From Chloroflexota bacterium (GTDB lineage Bacteria > Chloroflexota > Dehalococcoidia > Lucifugimonadales > JACPCK01), in the NCBI GenBank assembly GCA_016179845.1, contig JACPCK010000033.1:1-64000 (forward strand): DNA of 64,000 bases. The letters run 5' to 3'. Positions 24,811 to 34,519 of the stretch are shown here, in pieces (the stretch's first letter is position 1; each line of letters opens with the position of its first letter). The translations under genes and the position numbers were made by a program. Under the pieces are notes generated by a model. That model saw only the letters and a list, made by a program, of their open reading frames with translations, did no database searches and was not told the origin of the DNA.

Positions 24811-25434
24811 GTGCGGGATATCAGCATGCTGCTGCACCGAGCTAAAGAGCTCATGGTAGAGTCGGGGGCTCTTCTCACGGGCAACTTTACATTGTCATCT
24901 GGCAAGCAGTCCCACTATTACATTGACAGTAAGATGTTCACTCTTACACCTGAGGGAAGCGAATTGGCAGGGGAGATCATTTTTGCCCTCCTTGCGAAGA
25001 CAGATGTTGAAGCGGTAGGAGGCATGGCCCACTCGGCCATCCCTATTATAACTATGGTTACGAATCTAAGTTACCGAAATGGGAAGCCTCTTCCAGGGTT
25101 CTATGTACGTGAAGAGCAAAAGGAACACGGCACGCGTAAAAGCATTGAAGGATGCTTACCCAGGAAAAAGGGCGCTAAGGTGGCGGTCATAGACGATGTG
25201 ATAACCACAGGCGGTTCGGTGAGGAAGGCTGTGGGCGCGGTAGAGGAAGCTGGTTACGTGGTCAGCAAGGTCATTGCTCTCCTGGAGCGTCACGAAGGTG
25301 GGGCTGACAACCTCCGGAAGAAATTTGATTTCACCTCCGTCTTTGCTACGGATGAGCTAGGCGATCTCTACATTAGTTTGCCCGGCTTGGAAGAGCTGCG
25401 CAGTAGGCCTCTTGTGAGCGCTCCTGCCAAGTAG
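24811..25434 (+). CDS. pyrE: Orotate phosphoribosyltransferase
   Basis: PyrE adds the ribose-5-phosphate of PRPP to orotate in pyrimidine synthesis. The 207-residue protein has FTLSSGKQSHYYIDSK, VREEQKEHGTRKSIEG (catalytic loop lysines) and the PRPP motif VAVIDDVITTGGS. GGGAGGG at 24798-24804 is ideally placed for the GTG at 24811, so I prefer that over the ATG at 24793. Base composition and codon choice are more AT-rich than in surrounding genes. No other pyr gene is adjacent, and it is divergent from the XRE regulator, which hints at joint acquisition. Confidence 0.9.
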   Translation: MRDISMLLHRAKELMVESGALLTGNFTLSSGKQSHYYIDSKMFTLTPEGSELAGEIIFALLAKTDVEAVGGMAHSAIPIITMVTNLSYRNGKPLPGFYVREEQKEHGTRKSIEGCLPRKKGAKVAVIDDVITTGGSVRKAVGAVEEAGYVVSKVIALLERHEGGADNLRKKFDFTSVFATDELGDLYISLPGLEELRSRPLVSAPAK

Positions 25435-25600
25435 CTGAACACTCCCAGCATTTTCGTTCATTGAAGGCCGCCGGCAGGGAGGGTCCGACGAGCTCCGAAA
25501 GAGGGGTTATCCCTTCTTCAGTTTGCTAGAGGCCACTTCTGAAGGAGAGATCGCCGTTTCCGGCTCTTGAGTCCCCAGAACGGGCGGCGCACCTGCCCGG

Positions 25601-27758
<2,158 letters not shown>

Positions 27759-27863
27759 CTAGCAGGCTGCTGAAAAAGGGGAGTGCAGATCCCGACAAGT
27801 CGGGATTGGCGGGGGTCTGGGGGACAGGGAGATGGTCGAAGGGGTTTTTCATTACCCTGCTAG
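27759..27863. mobile_element. MITE-like element, copy 1, with CTAG at both ends
   Basis: This is a 105-base non-coding element bounded by CTAG (27759-27762 and 27860-27863). Its termini are imperfect inverted repeats: CAGGCTGCTGAAAAA on the left, CAGGGTAATGAAAAA reading in from the right. It contains the perfect hairpin ATCCCGACAAGTCGGGAT (27789-27806) and a GGCGGGGGTCTGGGGG stretch, both shared with the second copy at 47782-47956. The right-hand CTAG supplies the stop codon of the phage-like gene. A four-base CTAG duplication would fit an IS5-type transposase acting in trans; that is inference. Confidence 0.72.
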
Positions 27864-28072
27864 GTGTATACGGCGATGACTACTGCATCAGACGGGTTGC
27901 CGATGTCGAAGAAGAGGACTGCGCAAGACCGCCCTGAGGTCATCTCCCCTGAAGGGATGTTCCTGGCCACCGGCACCCCTGATAGCCACGCAGAGAGGCT
28001 CCCTGCTACCTGGATAGTGGCCTTGTAGGAGGCGGGATCAAAGCCTTTAACGGTGCCCTTTCGTATCTCCAA
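27860..28072 (-). CDS. Small phage-type protein, probable OB-like baseplate/tail component
   Basis: The 70-residue protein (IRKGTVKGFDPASYKATIQV, GVPVARNIPSGEMTSGRSC, VLFFDIGNPSDAVVIAVYT) is beta-rich and resembles small OB-fold proteins next to tail hub genes. This resemblance is by eye. It is the last gene of the capsid/tail cassette. Its start is uncertain: the frame opens at TTG 28072, but AGGAGG is only one base away, so initiation may occur a codon or two later. Its TAG stop lies in the terminal CTAG of the repeat element. Confidence 0.6.
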   Translation of the reverse strand: MEIRKGTVKGFDPASYKATIQVAGSLSAWLSGVPVARNIPSGEMTSGRSCAVLFFDIGNPSDAVVIAVYT

Positions 28073-28077
28073 GCCTC

Positions 28078-30063
28078 CTACACCTTTCCCAGCCTGATCT
28101 GCTGCACGTATCTGCTTCGTGGCACAGCCTCGTATTGCAACTGGAGCTCTAGGACTCGCCGGCGGGCTCCGCTCAGGGCAGCTAGGCCGTCCGTGATGGT
28201 GATCACGTCATAAAGCTCTTGGCCGCAGTTGGGATGGACCGTTACTTGCCCGCCGAGGGCTTTCCACCCTTCCTTGGTCAGGGTTCCCTCTGCTCTCTCT
28301 TGAAGGGACGACAGAGTATCCAGGTTAAGGTCGTTGATCTGGAGCAGGCGGTCATAGACCTGGTCCACCTCATCCCAGGCAAAGACCTCGACCATACCCG
28401 CTCGTCCGTAGGCCTGGACTCGGTTTACTTCCAAGGCTTGAGACAGGTAGCGCGCTTCCAATATAGGATGGTCAGTGCCGAAGGAGTAGTCGCTGGCGTC
28501 GCCGCCCTGAGGATACTTGATGAGGCCCTGCCTGCCACGGAAGAAGAGGACGTCCGGCACCATGTTCAGCAGGCGCGTCACTGCCTCGCTTCCCCTTTCC
28601 TTGGGCTGGACGGTGAACTCGGGCTTGAGGGTGGTGATGGTGGAGCTGGTGGCAATCGTAATCAGATCAAGGCCCGCCTGGGACACCAGGAATCTGATCA
28701 AATCCAGAACACTCGTGTTTCCGCTAGACCAGGAGTACTGCCTACGTGCTCGCCACGCCCTCAGTAAGAGCCAGCCGTCCTCGGCGTGAACTCTCAACAG
28801 GCTGCGGCCCCCACCGGTGATGTGCTCCCACCCGGTAATCCAGAAGGCAGGCCCAGAAGAGATTTCGCTCCCTGCCCCTGTCCTATAGCCGGGGCTGATC
28901 CGAGTTTCCGAGCCCTTGTGGAGCGCCTTGGCACTCCCGCTGCCAGGACTATTGTAAAGACCGTGGTCGTTGCGGAGGGTCACCGTGGCGCGCGCTCCCT
29001 GGGGGCCCTCCTCCAGTCGAAGGTCCACCACGTCGGCTGTCACATCGATAGGGCTGCCGGAGAGGTCCCCTCGCCAGACCCGGAATGGGGTAGAAAGCCA
29101 CAGGTTGCCGCCGCCCTGTGCGAGGGCCATGCCGTAGCTGGTGGAGAGGTTGAAGGGGCTGGCCTCCCGCCAATGGCTGTCGCTGAAGCTGGTGCCAGGA
29201 AGGGTGTGGGCAAGAAGGGCCCGGCTGTAGGAGGCCGTACCTCCGTACTTCTCCACGAAGGAACACCGGAACACATCTGGGTACGTGATAAAGGGTGTAT
29301 GAAACTCCACTAAGGAGTCTGTTTCTGCTTTGGCAATCTCCTTCAGGCCTGACCAGGTCTCGGGGCTCTGGCTGGCGCCGTCGCCGTAAATGCAGGTCCA
29401 GGCCCTGTTGGCCGTCGAGTCCCTCCCCGTGACCATCAGGTTCCAGTCCCCCTGGTAGACGCAGGCGATGCCCGTTATGGAGGCTAGGGAGTGGGGCCAG
29501 CTTGAGGGTGTGGACCAGACCCCGCTGATCCTTCTGGTCACGTATACCCAGGGGGTGGAGCTTACATAAAACAAAGCCAGGGCGGAGCTGTTGCTTTCGG
29601 CGGCCGCCAGCCATTTCACCTGGTCCACTGAAGGCAGGAGCACCAGGTCTGGGCCTGTCCAGGTGGCGCCGTAGTCGTTGCTTTGCCTCAGGTAAAGGCT
29701 CTTGTTGTCCACGGAGTCAACGAAGAAGAGGTACACTTTGCTCCCGCGGCTGCATAGGGCGATGCCGGCCTGGGCGCTGACGTTGTTCAGGAAGGTCCAG
29801 CTACTGAAGTTGGACCCGGGCCCTGGGTTCGGCACCCGCTGAACATAGAGGGCGCCAGTGCCCGGATTCACCCTGGCCCTCACGAGGGAGCCGTCACCGG
29901 CCACAGTGGAGGCGTGATAGAAGTCTGGCTCCGAACCTGAGTAGAGCTGTTCGAAGATGGGCCTGGCCACCCCTGCTACCATGTCCAGCACCTCCACCTT
30001 CACATAGGGCGTGCCGGAGCTACTCTTCTGCGCAGCCGCCAGTGTAGAGGAGAGGCTCCTCAA
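28078..30063 (-). CDS. Phage tail-type protein with sialidase-like (BNR) propeller
   Basis: The 661-residue protein seems to have three parts. Residues about 1-60 resemble a tail attachment region. A central beta-propeller-like region (about 60-330) contains the Asp-box/BNR signature SNDYGATW. A C-terminal region (about 340-661; VDLRLEEGPQGARATVTLRN, RVHAEDGWLLLRAW, VTVHPNCGQELYDVITITD) resembles tail hub or minor tail proteins. A surface-binding role is likely. The start is a TTG right after the upstream stop. It lies between a connector-like gene and the small OB-like gene. Confidence 0.65.
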   Translation of the reverse strand: MRSLSSTLAAAQKSSSGTPYVKVEVLDMVAGVARPIFEQLYSGSEPDFYHASTVAGDGSLVRARVNPGTGALYVQRVPNPGPGSNFSSWTFLNNVSAQAGIALCSRGSKVYLFFVDSVDNKSLYLRQSNDYGATWTGPDLVLLPSVDQVKWLAAAESNSSALALFYVSSTPWVYVTRRISGVWSTPSSWPHSLASITGIACVYQGDWNLMVTGRDSTANRAWTCIYGDGASQSPETWSGLKEIAKAETDSLVEFHTPFITYPDVFRCSFVEKYGGTASYSRALLAHTLPGTSFSDSHWREASPFNLSTSYGMALAQGGGNLWLSTPFRVWRGDLSGSPIDVTADVVDLRLEEGPQGARATVTLRNDHGLYNSPGSGSAKALHKGSETRISPGYRTGAGSEISSGPAFWITGWEHITGGGRSLLRVHAEDGWLLLRAWRARRQYSWSSGNTSVLDLIRFLVSQAGLDLITIATSSTITTLKPEFTVQPKERGSEAVTRLLNMVPDVLFFRGRQGLIKYPQGGDASDYSFGTDHPILEARYLSQALEVNRVQAYGRAGMVEVFAWDEVDQVYDRLLQINDLNLDTLSSLQERAEGTLTKEGWKALGGQVTVHPNCGQELYDVITITDGLAALSGARRRVLELQLQYEAVPRSRYVQQIRLGKV

Positions 30064-30699
30064 CTAGGGCCCCCAGTCAGTGGTCTGGCTGGCCTTAGGG
30101 ACCGATGGGGCGTACAGGCGCCGGGTGCGCGCCATATTGTTGGCTCCCAGCCTGCCCAGTGCCTTTTGGAATTGGGCCAACCTGTCCCTTCCCCATGAAA
30201 GATAGTTGCGCCACGTCTCGGACCCTCCTACGTTGACCCTGTTGGTGGCGAAGCTGGACCACTCCAGGGCCGCGTAGGCGGCTGCACCTAGGGCTGCCAG
30301 GTCCTCCAGGTGGGCGGGTATGGTGGAGGAGGTCGCATCGAGGGTATGGCCCTTTCGGCAGTACAGCCGCACCTGCGCTCCTCCTGCGGGCACGCTGTCC
30401 ACCAGGAGGGTCAACGTGTTGGCCCATTTGCTGAAACGCACAAAGGAGGGTGGGTACTTCCCGGTCGGATATTCGACAGCCTCTACGTCGATAAGACCCG
30501 TGATGGATGATAGGGACAGGTCGCGGCTGCCCGCGGTTGCGCTCAAGGCAACGGCAACCTCCAACGGTATGGCCAGGCTCAGGTCAGTCACTGCGTGGCC
30601 AATGTGGCGTTCCAGCTCCCCGTCGGTCCACCGGTAGTTGGCTGCGTCTTCGTCGTGGAGGTCCCGACGCACGCGGCTCCGCATATCTGAAAGGTTCAT
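30064..30699 (-). CDS. Phage head-tail connector/adaptor-like protein
   Basis: The 211-residue protein starts MNLSDMRSRVRRDLHDEDAA and YRWTDGELERHIGHAVTDLS. This helical opening is typical of gp6-type adaptor proteins that seal phage heads. Its middle (LEDLAALGAAAYAALEWSSFA) also fits that group. The ATG overlaps the upstream stop by four bases (ATGA), so the two are translationally coupled. The match is a recognition by eye; structure prediction would be needed to confirm it. Confidence 0.6.
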   Translation of the reverse strand: MNLSDMRSRVRRDLHDEDAANYRWTDGELERHIGHAVTDLSLAIPLEVAVALSATAGSRDLSLSSITGLIDVEAVEYPTGKYPPSFVRFSKWANTLTLLVDSVPAGGAQVRLYCRKGHTLDATSSTIPAHLEDLAALGAAAYAALEWSSFATNRVNVGGSETWRNYLSWGRDRLAQFQKALGRLGANNMARTRRLYAPSVPKASQTTDWGP

Positions 30700-30974
30700 C
30701 TCTCCTCCTGTCGCAGCGCGGGCGAGCTCTCTTTCGACACCTCGTTGCTTTGCTCCCTTTGGCCGTCAGGAAGGATAAGGCCGGTACTAATATCAACGGT
30801 GACCCTTTCCCCCAGGAGGCCGTACCGCCGTTCCATATCTAGAAGCAGCTCCTCCATCTCCTGCTGGGCTAGCTGGGCCCTGAGAGACAGGCGCTTCGCC
30901 CTTTGCTGCGCCTGTCTCAGCAGATACAGGTCCCGCGGAGCCAGGCGTCCGGGTCTTAGACAAGGCCTTGCCAT
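30696..30974 (-). CDS. Small coiled-coil protein of the capsid cassette
   Basis: This 92-residue protein of unknown function is rich in Arg, Gln, Glu and Leu. A long predicted helix (LRQAQQRAKRLSLRAQLAQQ, EMEELLLDMERRYGLLGE) suggests a coiled coil. It lies between the beta-rich small protein and the connector-like protein and overlaps the latter by four bases. Its place in the operon suggests a small structural or scaffold role, which is inference only. Confidence 0.55.
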   Translation of the reverse strand: MARPCLRPGRLAPRDLYLLRQAQQRAKRLSLRAQLAQQEMEELLLDMERRYGLLGERVTVDISTGLILPDGQREQSNEVSKESSPALRQEER

Positions 30975-30989
30975 TGCTTCAGCTCAGCT

Positions 30990-31370
30990 TTAGCTCAAGA
31001 TGTAGTCAGCGCCCAGGGAGAAAGAGGTGCCAGAGAAGCCCGGCAGTTTCAGATAGATAACAGACCCCCTGGCATCTACCACCAGGGAGTAGCGGCCTGT
31101 GGTGGAGAGCCTCTGGGAGGCGCCTCCAAACCATTTGCTCTGGCGAGAGTTCCAGAACAGCACCTGGACGTCCACATAGTTGAACCCAGTGCCTGTGACC
31201 TCAATGTCGAAGCGGCAGTACTCGTATCCGCCGCAGTCCACCGCGCCCGCGGTGCCTGCTGGGTCTGAGGCGTCTACTGTAGTGACACCGGTGCGGTGTG
31301 CCGCCGAGGTCAGGCTTTCGAAGACGGGTCCCTTGGGCAACCCATTGGCATCAATACGGACGTTTGCCAT
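30990..31370 (-). CDS. Beta-rich phage-structural-type protein of unknown function
   Basis: The 126-residue protein is not recognised with certainty. It has many short beta-like stretches (YEYCRFDIEVTGTGFNYVDV, GRYSLVVDARGSVIYLKLPG) and few charged helices, as in head decoration or fibre proteins. It lies 37 bases downstream of the major capsid gene, where decoration proteins are often found. AAAGGT precedes the ATG. Confidence 0.55.
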   Translation of the reverse strand: MANVRIDANGLPKGPVFESLTSAAHRTGVTTVDASDPAGTAGAVDCGGYEYCRFDIEVTGTGFNYVDVQVLFWNSRQSKWFGGASQRLSTTGRYSLVVDARGSVIYLKLPGFSGTSFSLGADYILS

Positions 31371-31407
31371 GGTCTTCTACCTTTCGTGAGGGAGTCTAAG
31401 GGTCTCC

Positions 31408-32298
31408 TTAGTCGCGCACTCCTGTCAGCTTGGCCAGCTTCGGGGAGCTGAAGACGGCTATGGACACGTACCACTTGACGCGGACGCGGGAGGCGTCCTT
31501 GGCTTCCAGGCTTCCTACCCGCTCCACCTGAAGGCCGCCTGGGCTGGTGACGCCCGTTACTGCCCCCTCGCCGACCTGGAGGGCGTAGATAGTGGAGCAA
31601 TCGCTGCTGGTGCCCACCGTCTTGTTGTCGGGGATGTAGTCATTGGCGCCAATGGGTATGGCGTCGTAGTACTCCACCATCTGTCCCAACTGGTTCCTAT
31701 CTGCCACCAGGAGGCCTGAGCCGGTGGCGCGGCTAAGGGCTGTAAGCTTCCGGCGAGAGCGGCGGCTCATGAGGAGCATGTGGGGCTTGCCGCCCTTTAT
31801 CTTGTCAACAAGCTCGTCCAGCTTGTCCAACGTGAGGGTCCCTCCGTTGGCCCCCATGGAGACGGTCTGTCCTGACGTGGTCAGCTTATCTATCCCGTCG
31901 AAGCTCTTGGCATCGCTCGCCGTGTCCCCGCTCACAAAGGTGTCATCAAACTTGGTCTGGACGGCCTTGGCCTTGAGCTGTACAACAGCAGCCTCCAGGT
32001 CCTGGAGGTTGGAGCGGGTGGCTTTGAGGAAGTTGTCTATGTCGGCGTCGCCGCCCAGGATCTTCAGGGTCGCCGTCACCTGGGTGAAAGTCGGTGTAGA
32101 CTCGGTCCACGCATCGCCTATATCGAAGAAAGAGGCTGTTGGCGCCACGTTCTCCTGGTTGTAGGTGAGGCCGTTGCCAACAATCTCGATGAAAGGCAGT
32201 ACCTGCAGGACCGGGCTCTCCTGGATTATGGTTTCGATGACGCCCGTGAGGAGGACGTCATTGGAGAGCTTCGCTGCCTCAGCCAGAGTCAGTGCCAT
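31408..32298 (-). CDS. HK97-fold-type phage major capsid protein
   Basis: The 296-residue protein (MALTLAEAAKLSNDVLLTGV, ESPVLQVLPFIEIVGNGLTY, TPTFTQVTATLKILGGDADI, KPHMLLMSRRSRRKL, NDYIPDNKTVGTSSDCSTIY) matches a type of major capsid protein from tailed phages with an HK97-like fold. There is no long N-terminal delta domain and no protease gene beside it. It has a strong AGGAGGT eight bases before its ATG and a plausible promoter. The frame is intact, so it is probably expressed and not decayed. Confidence 0.75.
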   Translation of the reverse strand: MALTLAEAAKLSNDVLLTGVIETIIQESPVLQVLPFIEIVGNGLTYNQENVAPTASFFDIGDAWTESTPTFTQVTATLKILGGDADIDNFLKATRSNLQDLEAAVVQLKAKAVQTKFDDTFVSGDTASDAKSFDGIDKLTTSGQTVSMGANGGTLTLDKLDELVDKIKGGKPHMLLMSRRSRRKLTALSRATGSGLLVADRNQLGQMVEYYDAIPIGANDYIPDNKTVGTSSDCSTIYALQVGEGAVTGVTSPGGLQVERVGSLEAKDASRVRVKWYVSIAVFSSPKLAKLTGVRD

Positions 32299-32331
32299 CG
32301 GTGTAGACCTCCTGTGGAGAAATCGACCAAG

Positions 32332-32361
32332 ATAATAGAACGTATGTGCTTATAGGCGCAA
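32332..32361 (-). promoter_or_regulatory. Candidate promoter of the capsid cassette
   Basis: On the minus strand TTGCGC (32361-32356) and TATTAT (32337-32332) are spaced 18 bases apart. AGGAGGT (32313-32307) follows, eight bases before the capsid ATG. The rest of the 162-base gap to thiI shows nothing else I can name. Confidence 0.5.
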
Positions 32362-32460
32362 GGGCTTCTTGTCATCCAGGAGAGGGCAAATGGCTAGTTT
32401 TGTAGGCTGGAAACGGCAGGTCTAGGCAATGGAACTCACGTCAGGGCGGGGCTTTCCACC

Positions 32461-33627
32461 TCATGGCCACCGGAATTTCTCGAGCTGAGCACCCCCGACT
32501 CCCTGCTCCACCAGTGCTTCTACCGTCAGGGCCTTTTCCAGCACCTCAATCTCAGACTGGCTGGTCTCAGTGGCCGGATGCTTGGGAACAAATAGGCTGC
32601 AGCAGTCCTGATCCGGAATGATTGAGATGGGATATGTACCGAGGCGTCTCGCCTCTCTCACGATCTCCTCTTTATCCATAGAGACCAGTGGCCGGAAAAC
32701 AGGCATCTGACAGGCAGCCCCGATGGTGACCATGTTTTCCAGGGTCTGGGAGCTCACCTGGCCAAGGCTTTCCCCCGTTATCAGCCCCTTTGCTCTCTCT
32801 CGACGTGCGATGGCCTCAGCGATGCGGAACATGAACCGCCGATAGACCACCACCCGGTACCGCGGCGGCACGCTCAGGATGACCTGTTTTTGGATCTCGG
32901 CGAAGGGAACCAGGTAGAGCTTGGAGGTGTACTGATATCGGGTCAGCAGCTCAACCAGCTCCCTGGCTTTCTCTCGCGAGGTCCCTTCCACCAGAGGGAA
33001 GCTATGGAAGTGAACAAACTCCACCTTGACGCCTCGTTTCATCATACGCCACGCCGCCACGGGAGAGTCCAGCCCCCCTGAAAGCAGGCAGACCATCTTG
33101 CCAGTGGCCCCTATGGGAAGGCCACCGAGGCCGTCCACCTCCTCCGTGTAGACAAAAGCCTCCCTGGGGAGAATATGCACAAAGACCGTCACGTCCGCAT
33201 GTTCCAGGTCGACCCGTGCATGAAACCGCTCCTTCAGCATCCCGCCAAGCCTCTCGTTTACCTGGACCGATGTGAGGGGGAAGGCCTTGTCCCCACGACG
33301 CGTGTTCACCCTGAAGGACGAGAAAGTGCGACCGTTCAACTCCTGGACTGCCGCAGCCTTCATCTCCTCTAGATCCAGGCGGACGCGAGAGGCGGGGTGA
33401 AACTTCACTACTCCGCAGACCCGCCGGAGCCGCTCTTCAACCTCTGGCCAGAGGTCTCCCTGCGGCAGGCGCAGCAGCAGGGCCAGGGGATAGCGGTGGA
33501 TCACCTCTACGGCCAGACCGTCCAGGGCCCTCTCCAGGTTGGCAAAGACGAGCCGGGTGAAGAAGGGGCGATTCTGCCCTTTGAGGGCGACATCTGGGCT
33601 GACGCTTACGTAGACGTATCTATCCAT
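32461..33627 (-). CDS. thiI: tRNA 4-thiouridine synthetase ThiI
   Basis: ThiI adenylates uridine 8 of tRNA for sulfur transfer and can serve thiamine thiazole synthesis. From the ATG at 33627 (AAAGGAT upstream) it has 388 residues. An N-terminal ferredoxin-like/THUMP region is followed by the PP-loop LLSGGLDSPVAAW and GESLGQVSSQTLENM. The C-terminus has DQDCCSLFVPKHP with the conserved cysteine. There is no rhodanese domain, as in Gram-positive-type ThiI. The frame extends 13 codons further upstream into the NUDIX gene. Confidence 0.93.
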   Translation of the reverse strand: MDRYVYVSVSPDVALKGQNRPFFTRLVFANLERALDGLAVEVIHRYPLALLLRLPQGDLWPEVEERLRRVCGVVKFHPASRVRLDLEEMKAAAVQELNGRTFSSFRVNTRRGDKAFPLTSVQVNERLGGMLKERFHARVDLEHADVTVFVHILPREAFVYTEEVDGLGGLPIGATGKMVCLLSGGLDSPVAAWRMMKRGVKVEFVHFHSFPLVEGTSREKARELVELLTRYQYTSKLYLVPFAEIQKQVILSVPPRYRVVVYRRFMFRIAEAIARRERAKGLITGESLGQVSSQTLENMVTIGAACQMPVFRPLVSMDKEEIVREARRLGTYPISIIPDQDCCSLFVPKHPATETSQSEIEVLEKALTVEALVEQGVGGAQLEKFRWP

Positions 33628-33629
33628 GG

Positions 33630-34055
33630 TTATCCTTTCAGGAACTCCAGGGCCAGCCGGCAGCACAGAGACCCCTTAGACAGGCCCTCCTCCAGGGCCT
33701 CTCCCGTGTCCCACCGCCACGCTTCGTAGAGAGTCTTATCTTCCTGACTCCCTGAGGACCCCGGTAACACAGGCTCCACAGTTAGCAACCCCAGGAAGAG
33801 GGCCATCTCTAGAGTGTGGGCTCCCCGATCCTGCTGCCCCCTGGCGACGACACCCTCAAGTGATACCGGCACGCCCAGCTTCTCTAGTCCCACCCTTGAG
33901 GCAGCCGCCATCTCCGTTTCGTCCTCGCCTACTGTAGCAGCAGGGAGACCCCAGACGCCAGGAAGCTCCTGATCGGTCTGGGGCCGCTTCACCAGCAGGA
34001 GATGGGAGCCCTCATGGGCCAGAAGGAGTAGTGAAACAGCTCTCACCCTCTTCAC
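33630..34055 (-). CDS. NUDIX-fold protein with degenerate Nudix box
   Basis: The 141-residue protein has the NUDIX layout: LLLLAHEGSHLLLVKRPQT, then PGVWGLPAATVGEDE and ASRVGLEKLGV. The canonical box GX5EX7REUXEEXGU is altered: the first Gly is Ala, RE reads RV and EE reads EK. Metal-binding glutamates are therefore lost and activity is doubtful. The start is a GTG at 34055. It ends three bases before the preferred thiI start, so the two may be co-transcribed. It is divergent from a NUDIX gene with an intact box. Confidence 0.75.
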   Translation of the reverse strand: MKRVRAVSLLLLAHEGSHLLLVKRPQTDQELPGVWGLPAATVGEDETEMAAASRVGLEKLGVPVSLEGVVARGQQDRGAHTLEMALFLGLLTVEPVLPGSSGSQEDKTLYEAWRWDTGEALEEGLSKGSLCCRLALEFLKG

Positions 34056-34080
34056 GTGTTTTTCCCATTATGCTCTATTA

Positions 34081-34102
34081 TTATCGCTCCAAGGGGCGAT
34101 AA
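34081..34102. promoter_or_regulatory. Palindromic site between divergent NUDIX genes
   Basis: TTATCGC (34081-34087) and GCGATAA (34096-34102) form a 22-base near-palindrome in the 56-base gap between the two NUDIX genes. TATTAT lies just left of it. It could be an operator for both genes, or a short hairpin in the leader of the rightward gene. The arms are seven bases and perfect. Confidence 0.5.
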
Positions 34103-34111
34103 AATGAACTT

Positions 34112-34519
34112 GTGGTCCAGCGGCAAGTGGTGACAGCCTTCCTTGAGCACCAAGGGCAAATCCTGCTTCTCAAGCGAAGCCAGCGGGTAGGCACCTTCCG
34201 TGGCCGCTGGGCGGGTGTCAGCGGAGGCATACCTGAGGGCGTGCGTCCCCTTTCCCAGGCCCTCAGAGAGATTGAGGAGGAGGTGGGCCTTCCTGAACTC
34301 CAGGTGGAGCTGCTTCGCTCTGGGGACCCCGTCGTGGTCACTGATGAGGAGGACCATCAATGGCTGGTACACCCTTTCCTCTTCAGGATAGGTGATCCCT
34401 CCCAGGTCCTGCTAGACTGGGAGCACACCGAGTCCCGCTGGGTGAAGCCTGAAGAGATAGCTCGGTTCCATACTGTGCCTGGACTCAAGCAGACGTGGGA
34501 CCAGCTCTGGAAGACATAG
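34112..34519 (+). CDS. NUDIX hydrolase
   Basis: The 135-residue protein has an intact Nudix box in GGIPEGVRPLSQALREIEEEVGL, split here as GGIPEG and REIEEEVG, so it should hydrolyse a nucleoside-diphosphate-linked substrate with Mg2+. The N-terminus VVTAFLEHQGQILLLKRSQR is typical. The substrate is unknown. The start is a GTG with no clear ribosome-binding site. Its last 25 bases overlap the following eIF-2B-alpha-like gene, which points to coupled synthesis and a shared pathway. Confidence 0.88.
   Translation: MVQRQVVTAFLEHQGQILLLKRSQRVGTFRGRWAGVSGGIPEGVRPLSQALREIEEEVGLPELQVELLRSGDPVVVTDEEDHQWLVHPFLFRIGDPSQVLLDWEHTESRWVKPEEIARFHTVPGLKQTWDQLWKT

Noticed and set aside
24201-25434. Toxin-antitoxin or phage-defence unit formed by the XRE gene and its neighbour
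   Set aside because: The divergent neighbour is an orthodox orotate phosphoribosyltransferase and the gene on the other side is nadD; no toxin-like or effector gene is present.
28219-29313. Plus-strand open frames opposite the 661-residue tail-type gene
   Set aside because: They are fragmented, overlap one another, and lack ribosome-binding sites; the minus-strand frame is continuous and phage-like.
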